Below the pieces are notes generated by a model. The model was not told the DNA's origin. It worked only from the letters and a program-made list of their open reading frames with translations, and did no database searches. 63,309 nt of DNA, taken from Lachnospiraceae bacterium. GTDB taxonomy: Bacteria; Bacillota; Clostridia; Lachnospirales; Lachnospiraceae. Made by a program: the position numbers and the translations under genes. The stretch is taken from NCBI GenBank assembly GCA_017513005.1, contig JAFWDM010000124.1, positions 1 to 63,309 of the forward strand, in the 5' to 3' direction. Shown one piece after another: positions 16,063-25,417 of the stretch. The stretch's first letter is position 1, and every line of letters begins with the position of its first letter.

Positions 16063-17343
16063 TTATTCCACTTTCAGCAAAGCCTGTCGGACTGCTTCGA
16101 TCAGAGCCTGCTGCTGGTCCACCTCCAAATATCTGGATGCACGGATCACACAGGTCCCCTCCACGGCGTGGGCGCCGGGATCCATCACGCTCCCGGAAAA
16201 GAAGGCAAGATATTTGTCGCGCGCGTCCGCCTCCTCCTTCGTGGCGTAGACCTCCACAGCACCGCCCCCGTCTGTTCCTGCCGCGACGACATCGTAGCGT
16301 CCCTCCTCTTCCGGAGAAGGCTCTGCGGAAGCCGCCGCTGCAGTCGCCGATGTGGCAGCTGTTCCGGCGGAGACTCCTGCGGGAGCCGTAGTTGTGGTTG
16401 TCACTTCTGCTTCGGAAGCCGTTTCTGAAGAGGCTGCTGCATCCCTTTCTCCCGGCGCAGACGCAGCGGCAGTTTTCCCGGTACCGGCGGAGTCAGCTTC
16501 TTCAGCAGCAACGGAAGCAGATTCTCCGGAGCTGCCGCCAGATCCTGCCCCTTCATCTGCTTCTTCAGGAGCACTTTCCGACTCTGCCGGCCCGTCATCG
16601 CTGCCCTCTTCCTCCGGCATGACCTCTGCCGGGAGCAGGTTCAGATCGATCCGCTCATCCAGAAAATAGACACACCCCAGATAGCCTCCCGTTTTCCCGA
16701 GAAGGCCGTTCGGGTCGTTTTTTTCGGATACAGCCGCTGTCTGCATGACCGTCTCCAGTCCCCTGACCCGCTCGCGCACAAAAGCGTCGGCAGGAGCCGT
16801 GACATTGGCCAGCCTGCGCACACTGTCCTCATACACCTTTTGTGCCTTCTGCACAGCATCGATCCTGTCTGTAAAATCCGGGACCTCCGGAAGCGGGGGA
16901 ATCTTTTCCATAGCTTCCCCGACTGCTGCTTCCGCCGCTTCCGCTTCCAGCTTTTCCGCCTCCAGCTCCTTCCTGTTAAAGCTGCCGGACATCTCCATTT
17001 CAGCAAACGGATCCAGCCGGGCGGGCACATCGGCCAGGGCCTTCTCCGCCTTTTTCATCTCCTCCTGCAGCATGTCCAGCGTATCCGGCTCATAAGCCTC
17101 TTTCCCCTGTGCGATGACCGAACCTGCCTGATCCAGCACTTCCTGCAGCCGTGCATTCTCCGCAGCGATTCCTGCAGCCGCCTCATTGTAGGGGCCTATT
17201 TTTTCGCTGTACTCCTGCACCGCGGCATTATAGGCGGAAACGGCCTCTGCGGCAGCACTCCTTGCGCTCCAGACCATAAACCCGAAAACAGCCAGCACTG
17301 CGGCAGCCGCCACAGCCAGCGCCCCGACGATCTTTTTTTTCAT
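16063..17343 (-). CDS. Membrane-anchored coiled-coil protein with a long Ala/Ser/Thr/Glu-rich linker (unknown function)
   Basis: A 426-aa protein. Residues 2-25 (KKKIVGALAVAAAAVLAVFGFMVW) are an N-terminal membrane anchor or signal. Residues about 30-190 are alpha-helical with heptad-like Ala/Glu/Leu pattern. Residues about 225-345 are low-complexity Ala/Ser/Glu/Thr with a run of six threonines. The C-terminal 75 residues look folded (A-V-E-V-Y-A-T-K-E-E-A-D-A-R-D-K-Y) and resemble a small domain in which a per-day or protein-derived score is converted to an ordered strand, but I do not recognise a family. I chose the ATG at 17343 with the GGGGGG ribosome site. It probably faces outward from the cell membrane. 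Confidence 0.6.
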   Translation of the reverse strand: MKKKIVGALAVAAAAVLAVFGFMVWSARSAAAEAVSAYNAAVQEYSEKIGPYNEAAAGIAAENARLQEVLDQAGSVIAQGKEAYEPDTLDMLQEEMKKAEKALADVPARLDPFAEMEMSGSFNRKELEAEKLEAEAAEAAVGEAMEKIPPLPEVPDFTDRIDAVQKAQKVYEDSVRRLANVTAPADAFVRERVRGLETVMQTAAVSEKNDPNGLLGKTGGYLGCVYFLDERIDLNLLPAEVMPEEEGSDDGPAESESAPEEADEGAGSGGSSGESASVAAEEADSAGTGKTAAASAPGERDAAASSETASEAEVTTTTTAPAGVSAGTAATSATAAAASAEPSPEEEGRYDVVAAGTDGGGAVEVYATKEEADARDKYLAFFSGSVMDPGAHAVEGTCVIRASRYLEVDQQQALIEAVRQALLKVE

Positions 17344-17502
17344 AGGAATCGAACCCCCCTGAAAATCTGCAGATCCCATACCTGCAGCAGGTTATTGTAT
17401 TTTCTATACCCGGTCTGCGACCTTGTCTGTTTCTAAGATTATCCGTTATAATAAGTCGATGCCCGCTCCTGTATCCATCATGTGAGCCCATACACGGAGG
17501 TT

Positions 17503-17520
17503 ATGAAACACAGCTTATGA
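17503..17520 (+). CDS. Possible 5-codon leader peptide overlapping the next start codon
   Basis: The strong ACGGAGG site is placed five bases before an ATG at 17503 that encodes only MKHSL before a TGA; that stop overlaps the ATG (ATGA) of the beta-helix gene. Translation of the larger gene may therefore depend on reinitiation. Alternatively this ATG is ignored. Confidence 0.3.
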   Translation: MKHSL

Positions 17521-18872
17521 AATATAAGATGAAGAATAAGAGCAAAACACGTATCGGTTTCCCCCGCAGGTGCCGGAAGCCTGTTCAAAAGGCCACTCTG
17601 TCCCTGTGCCTTTTTCTGCTCATGGCAATAGTTTCCGCCGCCCCGGGGACACAGGATGCGCAGGGATTCCCCGGCGCTTCTCCCTTCTCCATCCGGGCAC
17701 ATGCTTCCGTTCCCTGGCATCATGAGTACCGTCTGCGGGGAGATGAAGCATTTCAGGAACATGCCCGGCAGATCATCGAGACCGGCATCACAGCACCCTG
17801 TCCACAGGGCGAGGTATATTATGCCGGACCATCGGACGATGTACAGGGAATCATCAACAGTCTGGCTCCCGGCGATACGCTGTATCTGCGCGGCGGCGTC
17901 TACAGCCGCAAGATCCGCCTGTACGGCGGCGTGCAGGGCCGGCCGGACGCCTATATCACCATAGCGGCCATGCCGGGAGAGGACGTTATTTTTGACGGTT
18001 CCGGAATGAACGGGCATGACCAGGACCAGGACGGTCCCTCCATGTTCTGGCTCTACGGCTGCGGGTATGTACAGCTGTCCGGTTTTGAGGTCCGCGACGC
18101 CCACGGCCGCGATGCGAGCGCGATCCTGCTCGAGCCGGGCACGCACCATGTGGTTGTGAGCGACCTTTATATTCACAATATCACAACGCCCAGCCCCAAA
18201 AGCGACGGGCACTGTGCCAACGCGATCCTGGTCATGGGCCGCAGCGGCAGTACGATCTCGAACGTACTGCTCTTCCGCAACTCCATCGAGAACTGCGAGA
18301 CAGGCTGGTCCGAGGCCATCTCCGTCGCCGCAAACGCAACGGACGTCAATATCGTAGGCAACCGTCTCCATGACACCGGCAATATCGCGATCTGCTTCGC
18401 CGGAAATTACGGGAGTGCGCCCTCCGGTGTCGATTACCCCCGCGGCGGCCTTGTCTTCGGCAATATCGTGACCGACTGCCATTGTGTCTATGACACGGGC
18501 TTTGCCCTGTACGCCGACGGCGCCCAGGATGTGGATTTTGTCAGCAACTACGTCAAAAGCTGTGACGGCGGTGTCGAAGCCGGCGCCGAACAGGGCGGCC
18601 ACGGCACCAGGGATATACTGATCGCGAACAATCTCCTCACGGACTGTGCGGAGGCAGCTGTCGGGATCGGCACTCCCGGCGGGGGAGGCCATGTCAGCGA
18701 TGTCACTGTATACGGAAACCGATACCGGCATGTCGGATGGCTGAGCGGCGGAGCCTCCATCCTGCGGTTCGGTTCAAGCGGCGTTAACACCTACGACAAC
18801 AGTTATCTTGACGACGACGGCGGGATGAGCCTTCCCTATTTCCCGAGAATCGAGAATCCAGGACTGCACTGA
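17517..18872 (+). CDS. Secreted right-handed parallel beta-helix protein (polysaccharide lyase/pectate-lyase-like fold)
   Basis: A 451-aa protein. A long basic N-region then a hydrophobic stretch (about 24-42, ATLSLCLFLLMAIVSA) gives a signal peptide. From about residue 90 the sequence shows pectate-lyase/parallel beta-helix repeats: GDTLYLRGGVYSRKIRLYGG, ITIAAMPGEDVIFDGSG, VQLSGFEVRDAHG, VVVSDLYIHNI, VNIVGNRLHDTGNIAI, VDFVSNYVKSCDGG, DILIANNLLTD, VTVYGNRYRHV. Such proteins bind or cleave polysaccharides outside the cell; the catalytic residues cannot be fixed from the sequence. It is followed by an esterase 13 bases later, suggesting joint action on a decorated glycan. Confidence 0.8.
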   Translation: MKYKMKNKSKTRIGFPRRCRKPVQKATLSLCLFLLMAIVSAAPGTQDAQGFPGASPFSIRAHASVPWHHEYRLRGDEAFQEHARQIIETGITAPCPQGEVYYAGPSDDVQGIINSLAPGDTLYLRGGVYSRKIRLYGGVQGRPDAYITIAAMPGEDVIFDGSGMNGHDQDQDGPSMFWLYGCGYVQLSGFEVRDAHGRDASAILLEPGTHHVVVSDLYIHNITTPSPKSDGHCANAILVMGRSGSTISNVLLFRNSIENCETGWSEAISVAANATDVNIVGNRLHDTGNIAICFAGNYGSAPSGVDYPRGGLVFGNIVTDCHCVYDTGFALYADGAQDVDFVSNYVKSCDGGVEAGAEQGGHGTRDILIANNLLTDCAEAAVGIGTPGGGGHVSDVTVYGNRYRHVGWLSGGASILRFGSSGVNTYDNSYLDDDGGMSLPYFPRIENPGLH

Positions 18873-18885
18873 GGAGAAAAGAGCA

Positions 18886-19656
18886 ATGATTATCAAGCGA
18901 GAAGTACACTTCACCCCGGCGAACCAGACGCGCCGGCTTCATATCTATCTGCCCGAGAGTTATTCCAGCGGTCATGAGCTCTATCCTGTCATGTACTTTT
19001 TCGACGGCCACAACCTGTTTGAAGATGAGGAAGCGACTTTCGGCAAGAGCTGGGGGCTGAAGGAATATCTGGACAACTGGCGCAAGGATATGATCATCGT
19101 CGGGATCGAGTGCGGCCACGAAGGGAATGAACGCCTGGTGGAATATTGTCCCTATACGATCCAGGGCAGGTTCTGGGGCGGCACCCTGAACGGGAGCGGC
19201 CATAAGACGCTGCAGTGGATGGTCTCAGAGCTGAAGCCCAGGATCGACACAGAATACCGCACCTGGCCCCATCGGGAGGCCACCGGGATCGGAGGCTCCA
19301 GCATGGGAGGTCTGATGGCTCTGTGCGGGGCAGTCTGTTACAACGACTGGTTTTCGAAGGCTGCGTGTGTATCCAGTGCCATCTTTCCCTGTATGGCTGC
19401 AATCCGCCGGGATATCCGCAAAAGCAATATCCAGGAGGATACGAGGATCTACCTCTCTTTCGGAACAGAGGAGGCCTTCCATCCGCATCCCACTGATCCC
19501 ATGCAGAGCCGCACAGCACTGCAGAACCTGACTGTACAGGAGGATCTGCGAAAGCGGCATGTCATGACAGACCTCTGCTGCCAGATCGGCGGACACCACA
19601 GCGAAGCCAGCTGGGAAAAACAGATTCCCCGTTTCATGGAATTTCTGTGGTTCTGA
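18886..19656 (+). CDS. Alpha/beta-hydrolase esterase (esterase D / feruloyl esterase-like)
   Basis: A 256-aa alpha/beta hydrolase. The nucleophile elbow is G-G-S-S-M-G-G near residue 138, with the oxyanion motif YFFDGHNLF near 42 and a C-terminal histidine in GGHHSEASWEKQ that fits the catalytic triad. There is no signal peptide, so it acts in the cytoplasm. The ribosome site GAGGAGAAAAGAGC sits before the ATG. It is 13 bases after the beta-helix gene and very likely cotranscribed with it. Confidence 0.85.
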   Translation: MIIKREVHFTPANQTRRLHIYLPESYSSGHELYPVMYFFDGHNLFEDEEATFGKSWGLKEYLDNWRKDMIIVGIECGHEGNERLVEYCPYTIQGRFWGGTLNGSGHKTLQWMVSELKPRIDTEYRTWPHREATGIGGSSMGGLMALCGAVCYNDWFSKAACVSSAIFPCMAAIRRDIRKSNIQEDTRIYLSFGTEEAFHPHPTDPMQSRTALQNLTVQEDLRKRHVMTDLCCQIGGHHSEASWEKQIPRFMEFLWF

Positions 19657-19686
19657 AGTATGCCGGCTATTCCCGCAGGGAACCAC

Positions 19687-20619
19687 TCACGCCAGCAAAA
19701 GGCTCCAGAGAAAAATCGTCGGGATCGAACACAAGGTGGAAAGAATGACCATGCGCGTCGCGAAATCCGGCGCGCATTCATATTTGGAGGAAAGCATGCT
19801 GGTCGTCGCTGCCGCCGGCATAGCCGCAAGCAGGACGGAGAGCCGCGGGGGAAGCCCGGAGACGATTCCTGCCCTGAACAAAAGGTACAGAACCGCTCCG
19901 ATCACGCCCGGCAGAAGAAGGAGCCGCTCGATGGTGTAACGAAGAACCGTCGCATCCACGAGCGTCGCCAGATCGATCTCCGCGAGAATCATCCCTATGA
20001 CCATCATGGAGAGTGCGGTATTGCACCTGCCCACCGTCTGCAGCAGGGACAGAACAGGAGCCGGCACGATCGAGACCCCGCCGAAAATCTCTGCAAGCAT
20101 GATAACTACGCCAGCCATGCAGGCTATGACGCAGGGATGTGTCGCCACCTTTTTCAGCGTCGTCTTCAGGTCAGACTGTCCGCTGAAGATCGCGATCCCG
20201 GTCGACCACATCATCATGCGGACAGGGAGCAGATAAACGCTGGCCAGCATCAGTCCCATCGGTCCGTATACACCCTCCGCAATGGGATTTCCCAGGAATC
20301 CGGCATTGGAGACCAGGATTCCGTATGTCAGGCATTTCTTTTTCTTTTCCTCTGTATTTCTGTAAGCCAGCGCCGCATAGAGCAGATAGAAGGCTTCGAT
20401 CACAGCAGAGATCAGGAAGGTCTGGATACAATCGTGGAGCGCTGTCTCCGGAAGGTCCTGCACAAAAGACGTGACGATATTGCAGGGGAGCACCACATTG
20501 ATCACCAGGTCCGTAATATTTTTCTGCCCCTCCCTGCTGACCATGCCCTTCCGGCGGGTAAATACCCCCAGACCGATCAGGGCAAAAATAATGAACTGCA
20601 GCTGCAACATAGCAAGCAT
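19687..20619 (-). CDS. AEC (auxin efflux carrier) family transporter
   Basis: A 310-aa integral membrane protein with about ten hydrophobic segments. The hallmark V-L-P-C-N-I-V-T near 44 and the G-F-L-G-N-P-I-A-E-G motif in the N-terminal half place it in the AEC family, whose bacterial members export or import carboxylates such as malate or malonate. It is the last gene of a minus-strand group (HIT, asparagine synthetase, AEC). The start follows a GAGGT site. Confidence 0.85.
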   Translation of the reverse strand: MLAMLQLQFIIFALIGLGVFTRRKGMVSREGQKNITDLVINVVLPCNIVTSFVQDLPETALHDCIQTFLISAVIEAFYLLYAALAYRNTEEKKKKCLTYGILVSNAGFLGNPIAEGVYGPMGLMLASVYLLPVRMMMWSTGIAIFSGQSDLKTTLKKVATHPCVIACMAGVVIMLAEIFGGVSIVPAPVLSLLQTVGRCNTALSMMVIGMILAEIDLATLVDATVLRYTIERLLLLPGVIGAVLYLLFRAGIVSGLPPRLSVLLAAMPAAATTSMLSSKYECAPDFATRMVILSTLCSIPTIFLWSLLLA

Positions 20620-20686
20620 ATCTCAGACCTCTACATCACGCATATACCCCGGAACAAGGTCCCATACCCCTACATACTGCAGTACA

Positions 20687-22240
20687 TTAACCGAAATACT
20701 CGTCATACCACACCAGGAAGGTATAGATCGTCCAGATCTTTCTCCACAGGTCGGAGTTGCCGCCTGTATACTCTTCGTAGATCGCCTGCAGCTCCTCCAG
20801 CCGGAAAAATTTTGCCGCGCTGTCTCCGGCCAGACGCCGGCGTACATCGCCATTATAGCGCTCATCCGCCAGCCAGATCCGGATCGGTACGATAAACCCG
20901 AGCTTTTTCCGGAAGGCGATCTCCTCCGGAAGCACCTTCGCCGCAGCCGTGCGGAACGCCACCTTGTTCTGCTCTTCATCCACTTTGAAGCGGGACGGCA
21001 TCCTGGAAGCGATATCAAAGATCCTGCGGTCCGTCAGGGGCATGCGGATCTCCAGCCCGGCGGCAGTACTCATCTTATCCACGTTCAGATAGATGTCCCC
21101 TTCCAGCCAGATCTGAATGTCCACGTCGGACATCTTTGCCAGCGGGTCCAAACCCTCGGTCTCTTCATAGATTCCCTTTACGAGGTTGATCGGCAGGTTT
21201 GCGGGGTCGTAGCGAAGAAGGATCTTCTCCTTCTCGTCCTCCTTCATGATATTTGTATTGCCGACATAGAAGTTTTTCAGGTTCTCTCCGTAGCGGGGCG
21301 CATTGCGGTACATATTATATCCGCCGAAAAATTCATCGGCCCCCTCTCCGGAATAGCACAGCTTCGTGTGCTTTGCCGTTTCCCTGCAGGCAATGGCAAA
21401 GGCGATCGCCGAGGCATCGCCGAGCGGCTGCTCCATATTCTTCATGACATAGGGAACGATGGCAAAATACTCCTCCGGTGTGATCCTGCAGCGGCTGTTT
21501 CCCCGCCCCAGGATCTGTGCCGTTTCCTTCGCCAGCCCGGACTCATCAAACCGCGCCTCATCGTAGCCGCAGGAATCCGTCATCTGCACATCCGACACAG
21601 CCAGCACGTAGGAGGAATCCACGCCTCCGGAAAGGAAGGAATCCGCCTCCTCTCCGTCTTCCTTCACCTCCGGCATGATCGCCAGAAGCGTGTCGTGGAT
21701 CTCATCCGCCCAGTCCTCGAGCGTGCGGCTCTCATCAGGTGAAAAGGAAGGTGTAAAATAGCGGTGGATGGAAACATCCCCTGCGCCCTTCCCGGTCCCT
21801 GCCGGCTTCCAGACCAGCCACCTGCCGGGCATCAGCTTTTTGATTCCCCGAAAGAAGGTGTCTTCCCCGGCCGCATAGGTGAGGCTCAGATAGATCTGGA
21901 GCATATCCTCATTCAGCTCCTTTTTATATCCCGGCTGCTCCAGGATGTCCCGGATCATCGTCCCGTACAGGAACTTCCCCTCCTGCGTCAGACAATAATA
22001 AAAAGGTTTTGTCCCGAACGGATCCCGCAGGCAGAAAAGCTCCTGCCGCTCTTCATCCCACAATGCGAAGGCAAACATCCCATGCAGATGCAGCCCCATA
22101 TCGCGGCCCCACATCGCATAGGCGCGCTGCAAAAGGAGCGGCTCACGCTCCTCCCTGCTCATGCGCACGTCCACATCCAGCTCATTGCAGAGCGCCCGCC
22201 AGTTTCTGATATGTCCACGATAGGTACGTATTTCTGTCAT
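20687..22240 (-). CDS. Asparagine synthetase B-family protein lacking the glutaminase cysteine
   Basis: A 517-aa protein. The C-terminal synthetase domain is complete, with the ATP pyrophosphatase motif SGGVDSS (about residue 204) and the downstream GEGADEFFGGYNMY motif. The N-terminal glutaminase domain is short: it starts MTEIRTYRGHIRNW and lacks the M-C-G opening whose Cys1 is the glutamine nucleophile, although the middle of that domain (HGMFAFALWD, DPFGTKPFYY) is kept. It probably makes asparagine from ammonia, or amidates another substrate. The ribosome site is GGAAAGGAAACT. Proteins of this shortened form are common in Lachnospiraceae as I recall. Confidence 0.85.
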   Translation of the reverse strand: MTEIRTYRGHIRNWRALCNELDVDVRMSREEREPLLLQRAYAMWGRDMGLHLHGMFAFALWDEERQELFCLRDPFGTKPFYYCLTQEGKFLYGTMIRDILEQPGYKKELNEDMLQIYLSLTYAAGEDTFFRGIKKLMPGRWLVWKPAGTGKGAGDVSIHRYFTPSFSPDESRTLEDWADEIHDTLLAIMPEVKEDGEEADSFLSGGVDSSYVLAVSDVQMTDSCGYDEARFDESGLAKETAQILGRGNSRCRITPEEYFAIVPYVMKNMEQPLGDASAIAFAIACRETAKHTKLCYSGEGADEFFGGYNMYRNAPRYGENLKNFYVGNTNIMKEDEKEKILLRYDPANLPINLVKGIYEETEGLDPLAKMSDVDIQIWLEGDIYLNVDKMSTAAGLEIRMPLTDRRIFDIASRMPSRFKVDEEQNKVAFRTAAAKVLPEEIAFRKKLGFIVPIRIWLADERYNGDVRRRLAGDSAAKFFRLEELQAIYEEYTGGNSDLWRKIWTIYTFLVWYDEYFG

Positions 22241-22334
22241 AGTTTCCTTTCCAAACAGCTTTTCCGCATGACCGGCCGGGTCCGTTTCTCCGGATGCTCC
22301 TCGACCGGTCTGTTCTGCTTAGCCTTTTCTTCTC

Positions 22335-22742
22335 TCAGCGCAGTGTCTCCGCGACCGCATCCAGCTCCTGGTCCGAAGCCTTTCCGGGCTTCCACAGGAT
22401 GTGCTGTCCGTCGCCTTTGTACCGGGGGATCACATGGAGATGAAAGTGGGAAACTGTCTGCCCGGCTGCTTCCCCGTTGTTCTGCACAAGGTTCGCACCA
22501 TCCGTATGCAGCCTCTCACGCATACGCACTGCCATCTGCTGCCCGATCTCAAAAGCGCCTGCCGCCAGGTCCGCGGGGATCTCATAAATATCCGCAAAGT
22601 GCTCCTTCGGCAGTACCAGGGCATGCCCCTTTGTCGCAGGCCCCAGATCCAGGATCACACGGAATTTTTCATCCTCGTACAATGTTCTGGACGGAATCTC
22701 TCCGTTGGCGATTTTACAGAAAATGCAATTCGGGTCTTTCAT
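22335..22742 (-). CDS. HIT-family nucleotide-binding hydrolase (HinT-like)
   Basis: A 135-aa protein with the HIT motif H-F-H-L-H-V near 98-103 and the zinc-like C-x2-C N-terminus (PNCIFCKIANGEIPS). HIT proteins hydrolyse adenosine phosphoramidates. I chose the ATG at 22742: the GGAGG site is only two bases before the upstream ATG at 22748 but eight before this one. It precedes the asparagine synthetase gene on the same strand. Confidence 0.9.
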   Translation of the reverse strand: MKDPNCIFCKIANGEIPSRTLYEDEKFRVILDLGPATKGHALVLPKEHFADIYEIPADLAAGAFEIGQQMAVRMRERLHTDGANLVQNNGEAAGQTVSHFHLHVIPRYKGDGQHILWKPGKASDQELDAVAETLR

Positions 22743-22801
22743 GTTCATACCTCCACATAATACTTAACAGCGCCTGATTGGAAGCCGGTTTTCACACCTT
22801 C

Positions 22802-23392
22802 TCACACATAATCCGCGATGCGGATCCCGAAACCGGGATAGATTGCCGCAGGTATCTTCTCCTCAAAAAAATAATCCCTGGTCTCATCCCCGTTCATAAA
22901 ATCATAGACGCGCACGACGCGTTTTGCCGGGTCAACGATCCAGTAGGAGCGTACGCCCGTTTCCCTGTATTTCATGAGCTTGATAAAATAGTCCCGCTCA
23001 ATGCTGCTTCCGGAAACGACTTCGATCACCCAATCCGGTGCGCCCTCGCACCCTCTGTCCGAAAGCTTTTCCGGGTCACAGATGACAGAGATATCCGGTT
23101 CCACATACGTATCGCCGCTGTTCGTCATGTCCGCGCCAGTGTCTTCCGTTTTCTTTCCTGCTCCCGGAAAAACAGCAAACGGGGCAACATATACCTCACA
23201 CCTTCCTCCAGCCGTCTCGATATACTGATTAATAAAGGACGAAATCTGTGTAACGATCCGCTGGTGGATCCTGGAAGGCGGAGCCATGTCATAGATCACC
23301 CCGTTGATCAGTTCTGCCCGTTTACCGTCCGGAAGCGCATAGATTTCCTCAATCGTATGTCGATTCTCATTCTTTTCATTAGGCAAGGGCAT
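22802..23392 (-). CDS. Uma2-family (DUF820) putative restriction endonuclease
   Basis: A 196-aa protein with the Uma2/DUF820 PD-(D/E)xK-type core: PDGKRAELINGVIYDM, then Y-V-E-P-D-I-S-V-I-C-D and D-W-V-I-E-V-V-S, and the ending Y-W-I-V-D-P-A-K-R-V-V-R-V-Y. The nuclease activity of the family is largely predicted. There is no adjacent methylase or partner. I chose the ATG at 23392 with the AAAGGTGGAAT site; the upstream frame to 23437 lacks a ribosome site. Confidence 0.8.
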   Translation of the reverse strand: MPLPNEKNENRHTIEEIYALPDGKRAELINGVIYDMAPPSRIHQRIVTQISSFINQYIETAGGRCEVYVAPFAVFPGAGKKTEDTGADMTNSGDTYVEPDISVICDPEKLSDRGCEGAPDWVIEVVSGSSIERDYFIKLMKYRETGVRSYWIVDPAKRVVRVYDFMNGDETRDYFFEEKIPAAIYPGFGIRIADYV

Positions 23393-23584
23393 ATTCCACC
23401 TTTCTTTCCTGGTAACGGGAGCCATCACTGTCATCACAGTATACAGATCTGATTTTCGTAAAGTGAAGGACAGGATACCGCCTCCCGCATAACCATCATC
23501 TTACCATCGGCATAAAACCGCGTCAACCGCGGCAGGACACCTGAAAAGGCTTTGTCTGACAGCACATTCCGGTTCAGGCCTGCC

Positions 23585-23638
23585 TGAACCGGAACGCGGC
23601 GCGCGCCGTTCAACTCCGGTTTTCAGCGAAAAACAAAT
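23585..23638 (-). repeat. Partial dispersed repeat family A (reverse) overlapping the FHA gene end
   Basis: On the minus strand, GTTTTTCGCTGAAAACC-GGAGTTGAACGGCGC follows the family A 3' half, with an internal deletion. The TGA stop codon of the FHA gene lies inside it, so this copy may have set the end of the reading frame. Confidence 0.5.
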
Positions 23639-25167
23639 TCCATGCTCCCCAGCCGCAGATGGTCGCCCTGCTGCAGGATACGGGTCTCATTGGGCTGCAG
23701 ACGCTCTCCGTTCAGCCAGGTCCCATTGGTGCTGTTGAGGTCCCGCACAGTTATCCTTCCCTCCCTGTCTGTGGAGAACTTTGCGTGCATGCGGCTGATG
23801 CTCGCATCTTCCAGCACCTGGTCCACGTAGTCTTGCATTTTCCCTACGACACAGGGCAGCCTGCTCAACCTGATCTGTTCCCCCCTGCAGGCACCAAGGC
23901 CATACAGGGCAGCCTGCCGCCCCGGATCTGCTCCGAGAAGGGTCGTCTCCCCCAGTCTGTCCGACCACCCTCCGGATCCGCTGATCGCATCCGCCTGCAT
24001 AAAGCCGGACCATCCCGGTTCTTTCAGGAAGGATCCGTCTGCCGGATCTTCATATCCGCCCCACAGCTCCGGCACGGTCTCCGGCCCGCTGTATTCATAC
24101 TTGTCCGTTCCATCCTCCTGCCCGGATCTCTGACCGCGCCTGCGCACCAGATACACGACAAGCAGGAGTATCCCGCATACAGAAACAACAGCCCCGATCG
24201 CTCTGCTCAGGATAACAGCTGTCTCATCCAGGTCCAGCAAAAAGCCGCCCGTAAGCAGGGCGGCGCCTCCTGCCGCCATCACGATTGCAGCCGGCAGGGC
24301 GCTTCGCCCCGTTCTCCTGTCTGTTCCGTTCCCGTCCTCTTTCCCGCCGCCGGGAAGCTGCCGGGGCGCCTCGCCGGAGCCTTCCTCTTTCCCGCTCCTG
24401 TACAGCCGGGATCCCGTGCCGGCCTCTTTGTTCCGATTCTTGAAAACGTTCCCATCCATGTGCAAGTCCGCCCGGCTGGCCAAAATCTCCCCTGTCCCCC
24501 CTGCACCGGGATACGTGTCCCTTTCCAGGCTGCTGCCGGTCAGTCTGTGTTCAGGCAGGTTCCAGTCCCCCGGCTGCCCGGCAGAGCGGACGAAAGAAGG
24601 TTCTGCCTTTTTCCGCAAATGTTCCATCCCCGGCTCCTCCAGCATTTGGATCTGCAGTCGAAATCCGGGTTTTTCCGCCATCATGCAGAGTCTGTATACG
24701 AGAGCTGCCGCGCTCTTATCCTTTCCATCCACCCGGTCCGCCAGGAACAGGAACAGAGACGCCCAGTCCGCCTCCCTCTCCTCTCCCGGATAATAGGCAA
24801 AGCTGTACTCCTGCTCCCGGAAATCCGCATAGATACAGGCAGGATCCAGGATCAGACGGTTAACATCCAGCAGATACTCCGTGAGGATATCCTCCATCCG
24901 CAGCAGGTCTCTGAGGAGTTTCTCCAGGTCTGTCCCGCGGACCTGCCGACGGTCAAACAGATCCGCCAGGCTCTGCCGGGATGTGATGTCATAGTACAGG
25001 TATTCCTGATTGTCAATGCTCCGGCGGCTGCAGGTCAAAAGGCCATGGATCTGGTTTGCCGCCAGCATCCTGTACTGATAATTCTCCCCGCAGGCAGGCG
25101 GACATTGCAGAACCATATAATTGCAGACCCCGTCCCTGTAAAAAGTGATCCCCTTGTTTTCTTCCAT
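23623..25167 (-). CDS. DUF6382 / FHA-domain membrane protein of the Tad locus
   Basis: A 514-aa protein. Residues 1-190 match the DUF6382 region seen with Firmicutes pilus loci (LLTCSRRSIDNQEYLYYDITSRQSLADLF). A proline/glycine/charged linker (about 195-290) leads to two membrane helices (about 297-318 and 325-347). The C-terminal 90 residues form an FHA phosphothreonine-binding domain (G near 428, SISRMHAKF, DLNSTNGTWLNG, L-x-x-G-D-x-L-x-L-G). It is probably a cytoplasmic sensor of phosphorylated partners for pilus assembly, distal in the Tad operon. The ribosome site is AAAGGGGAGACAGAG. Confidence 0.8.
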   Translation of the reverse strand: MEENKGITFYRDGVCNYMVLQCPPACGENYQYRMLAANQIHGLLTCSRRSIDNQEYLYYDITSRQSLADLFDRRQVRGTDLEKLLRDLLRMEDILTEYLLDVNRLILDPACIYADFREQEYSFAYYPGEEREADWASLFLFLADRVDGKDKSAAALVYRLCMMAEKPGFRLQIQMLEEPGMEHLRKKAEPSFVRSAGQPGDWNLPEHRLTGSSLERDTYPGAGGTGEILASRADLHMDGNVFKNRNKEAGTGSRLYRSGKEEGSGEAPRQLPGGGKEDGNGTDRRTGRSALPAAIVMAAGGAALLTGGFLLDLDETAVILSRAIGAVVSVCGILLLVVYLVRRRGQRSGQEDGTDKYEYSGPETVPELWGGYEDPADGSFLKEPGWSGFMQADAISGSGGWSDRLGETTLLGADPGRQAALYGLGACRGEQIRLSRLPCVVGKMQDYVDQVLEDASISRMHAKFSTDREGRITVRDLNSTNGTWLNGERLQPNETRILQQGDHLRLGSMEFVFR

Positions 25168-25345
25168 CTCTGTCTCCCCTTTTCAAGATTCGCTCGCGAG
25201 TCTTGCGCGCCAGATGCGGGCTGCCCCTAAGGGCAACACCCTCCGCACATGTGAAGCATGTGCTGCCGCTTCCGTGCGCATCCGGCATACCTTCGGTTTG
25301 CTTCGGAGCGTTTATTCTCCGGAACAGGGCACCCGGGTCCTGCTC
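25168..25345. other. Spacer with decayed repeats between tadE and the FHA gene
   Basis: The 178 bases contain an inverted TCGCTCGCGAG, a fragment CGGAGCGTTTATTCT of the left flank of family B and several inverted short G/C tracts. No gene was found. Confidence 0.45.
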
Positions 25346-25417
25346 TGCATGCTGCTCTGTCTGCTCCCCTGCATGCTGCTCTGCATGCTCCCCTGCATGC
25401 TACTCTGCCTGCTCTCC
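25346..25417. repeat. 24-bp tandem repeat (three units) at the end of tadE
   Basis: Units starting TGCATGCTGCTCTG at 25346, 25370 and 25394. The third unit includes the TadE stop codon at 25400-25402, so the repeat lies at the 3' end of the gene. Confidence 0.85.
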
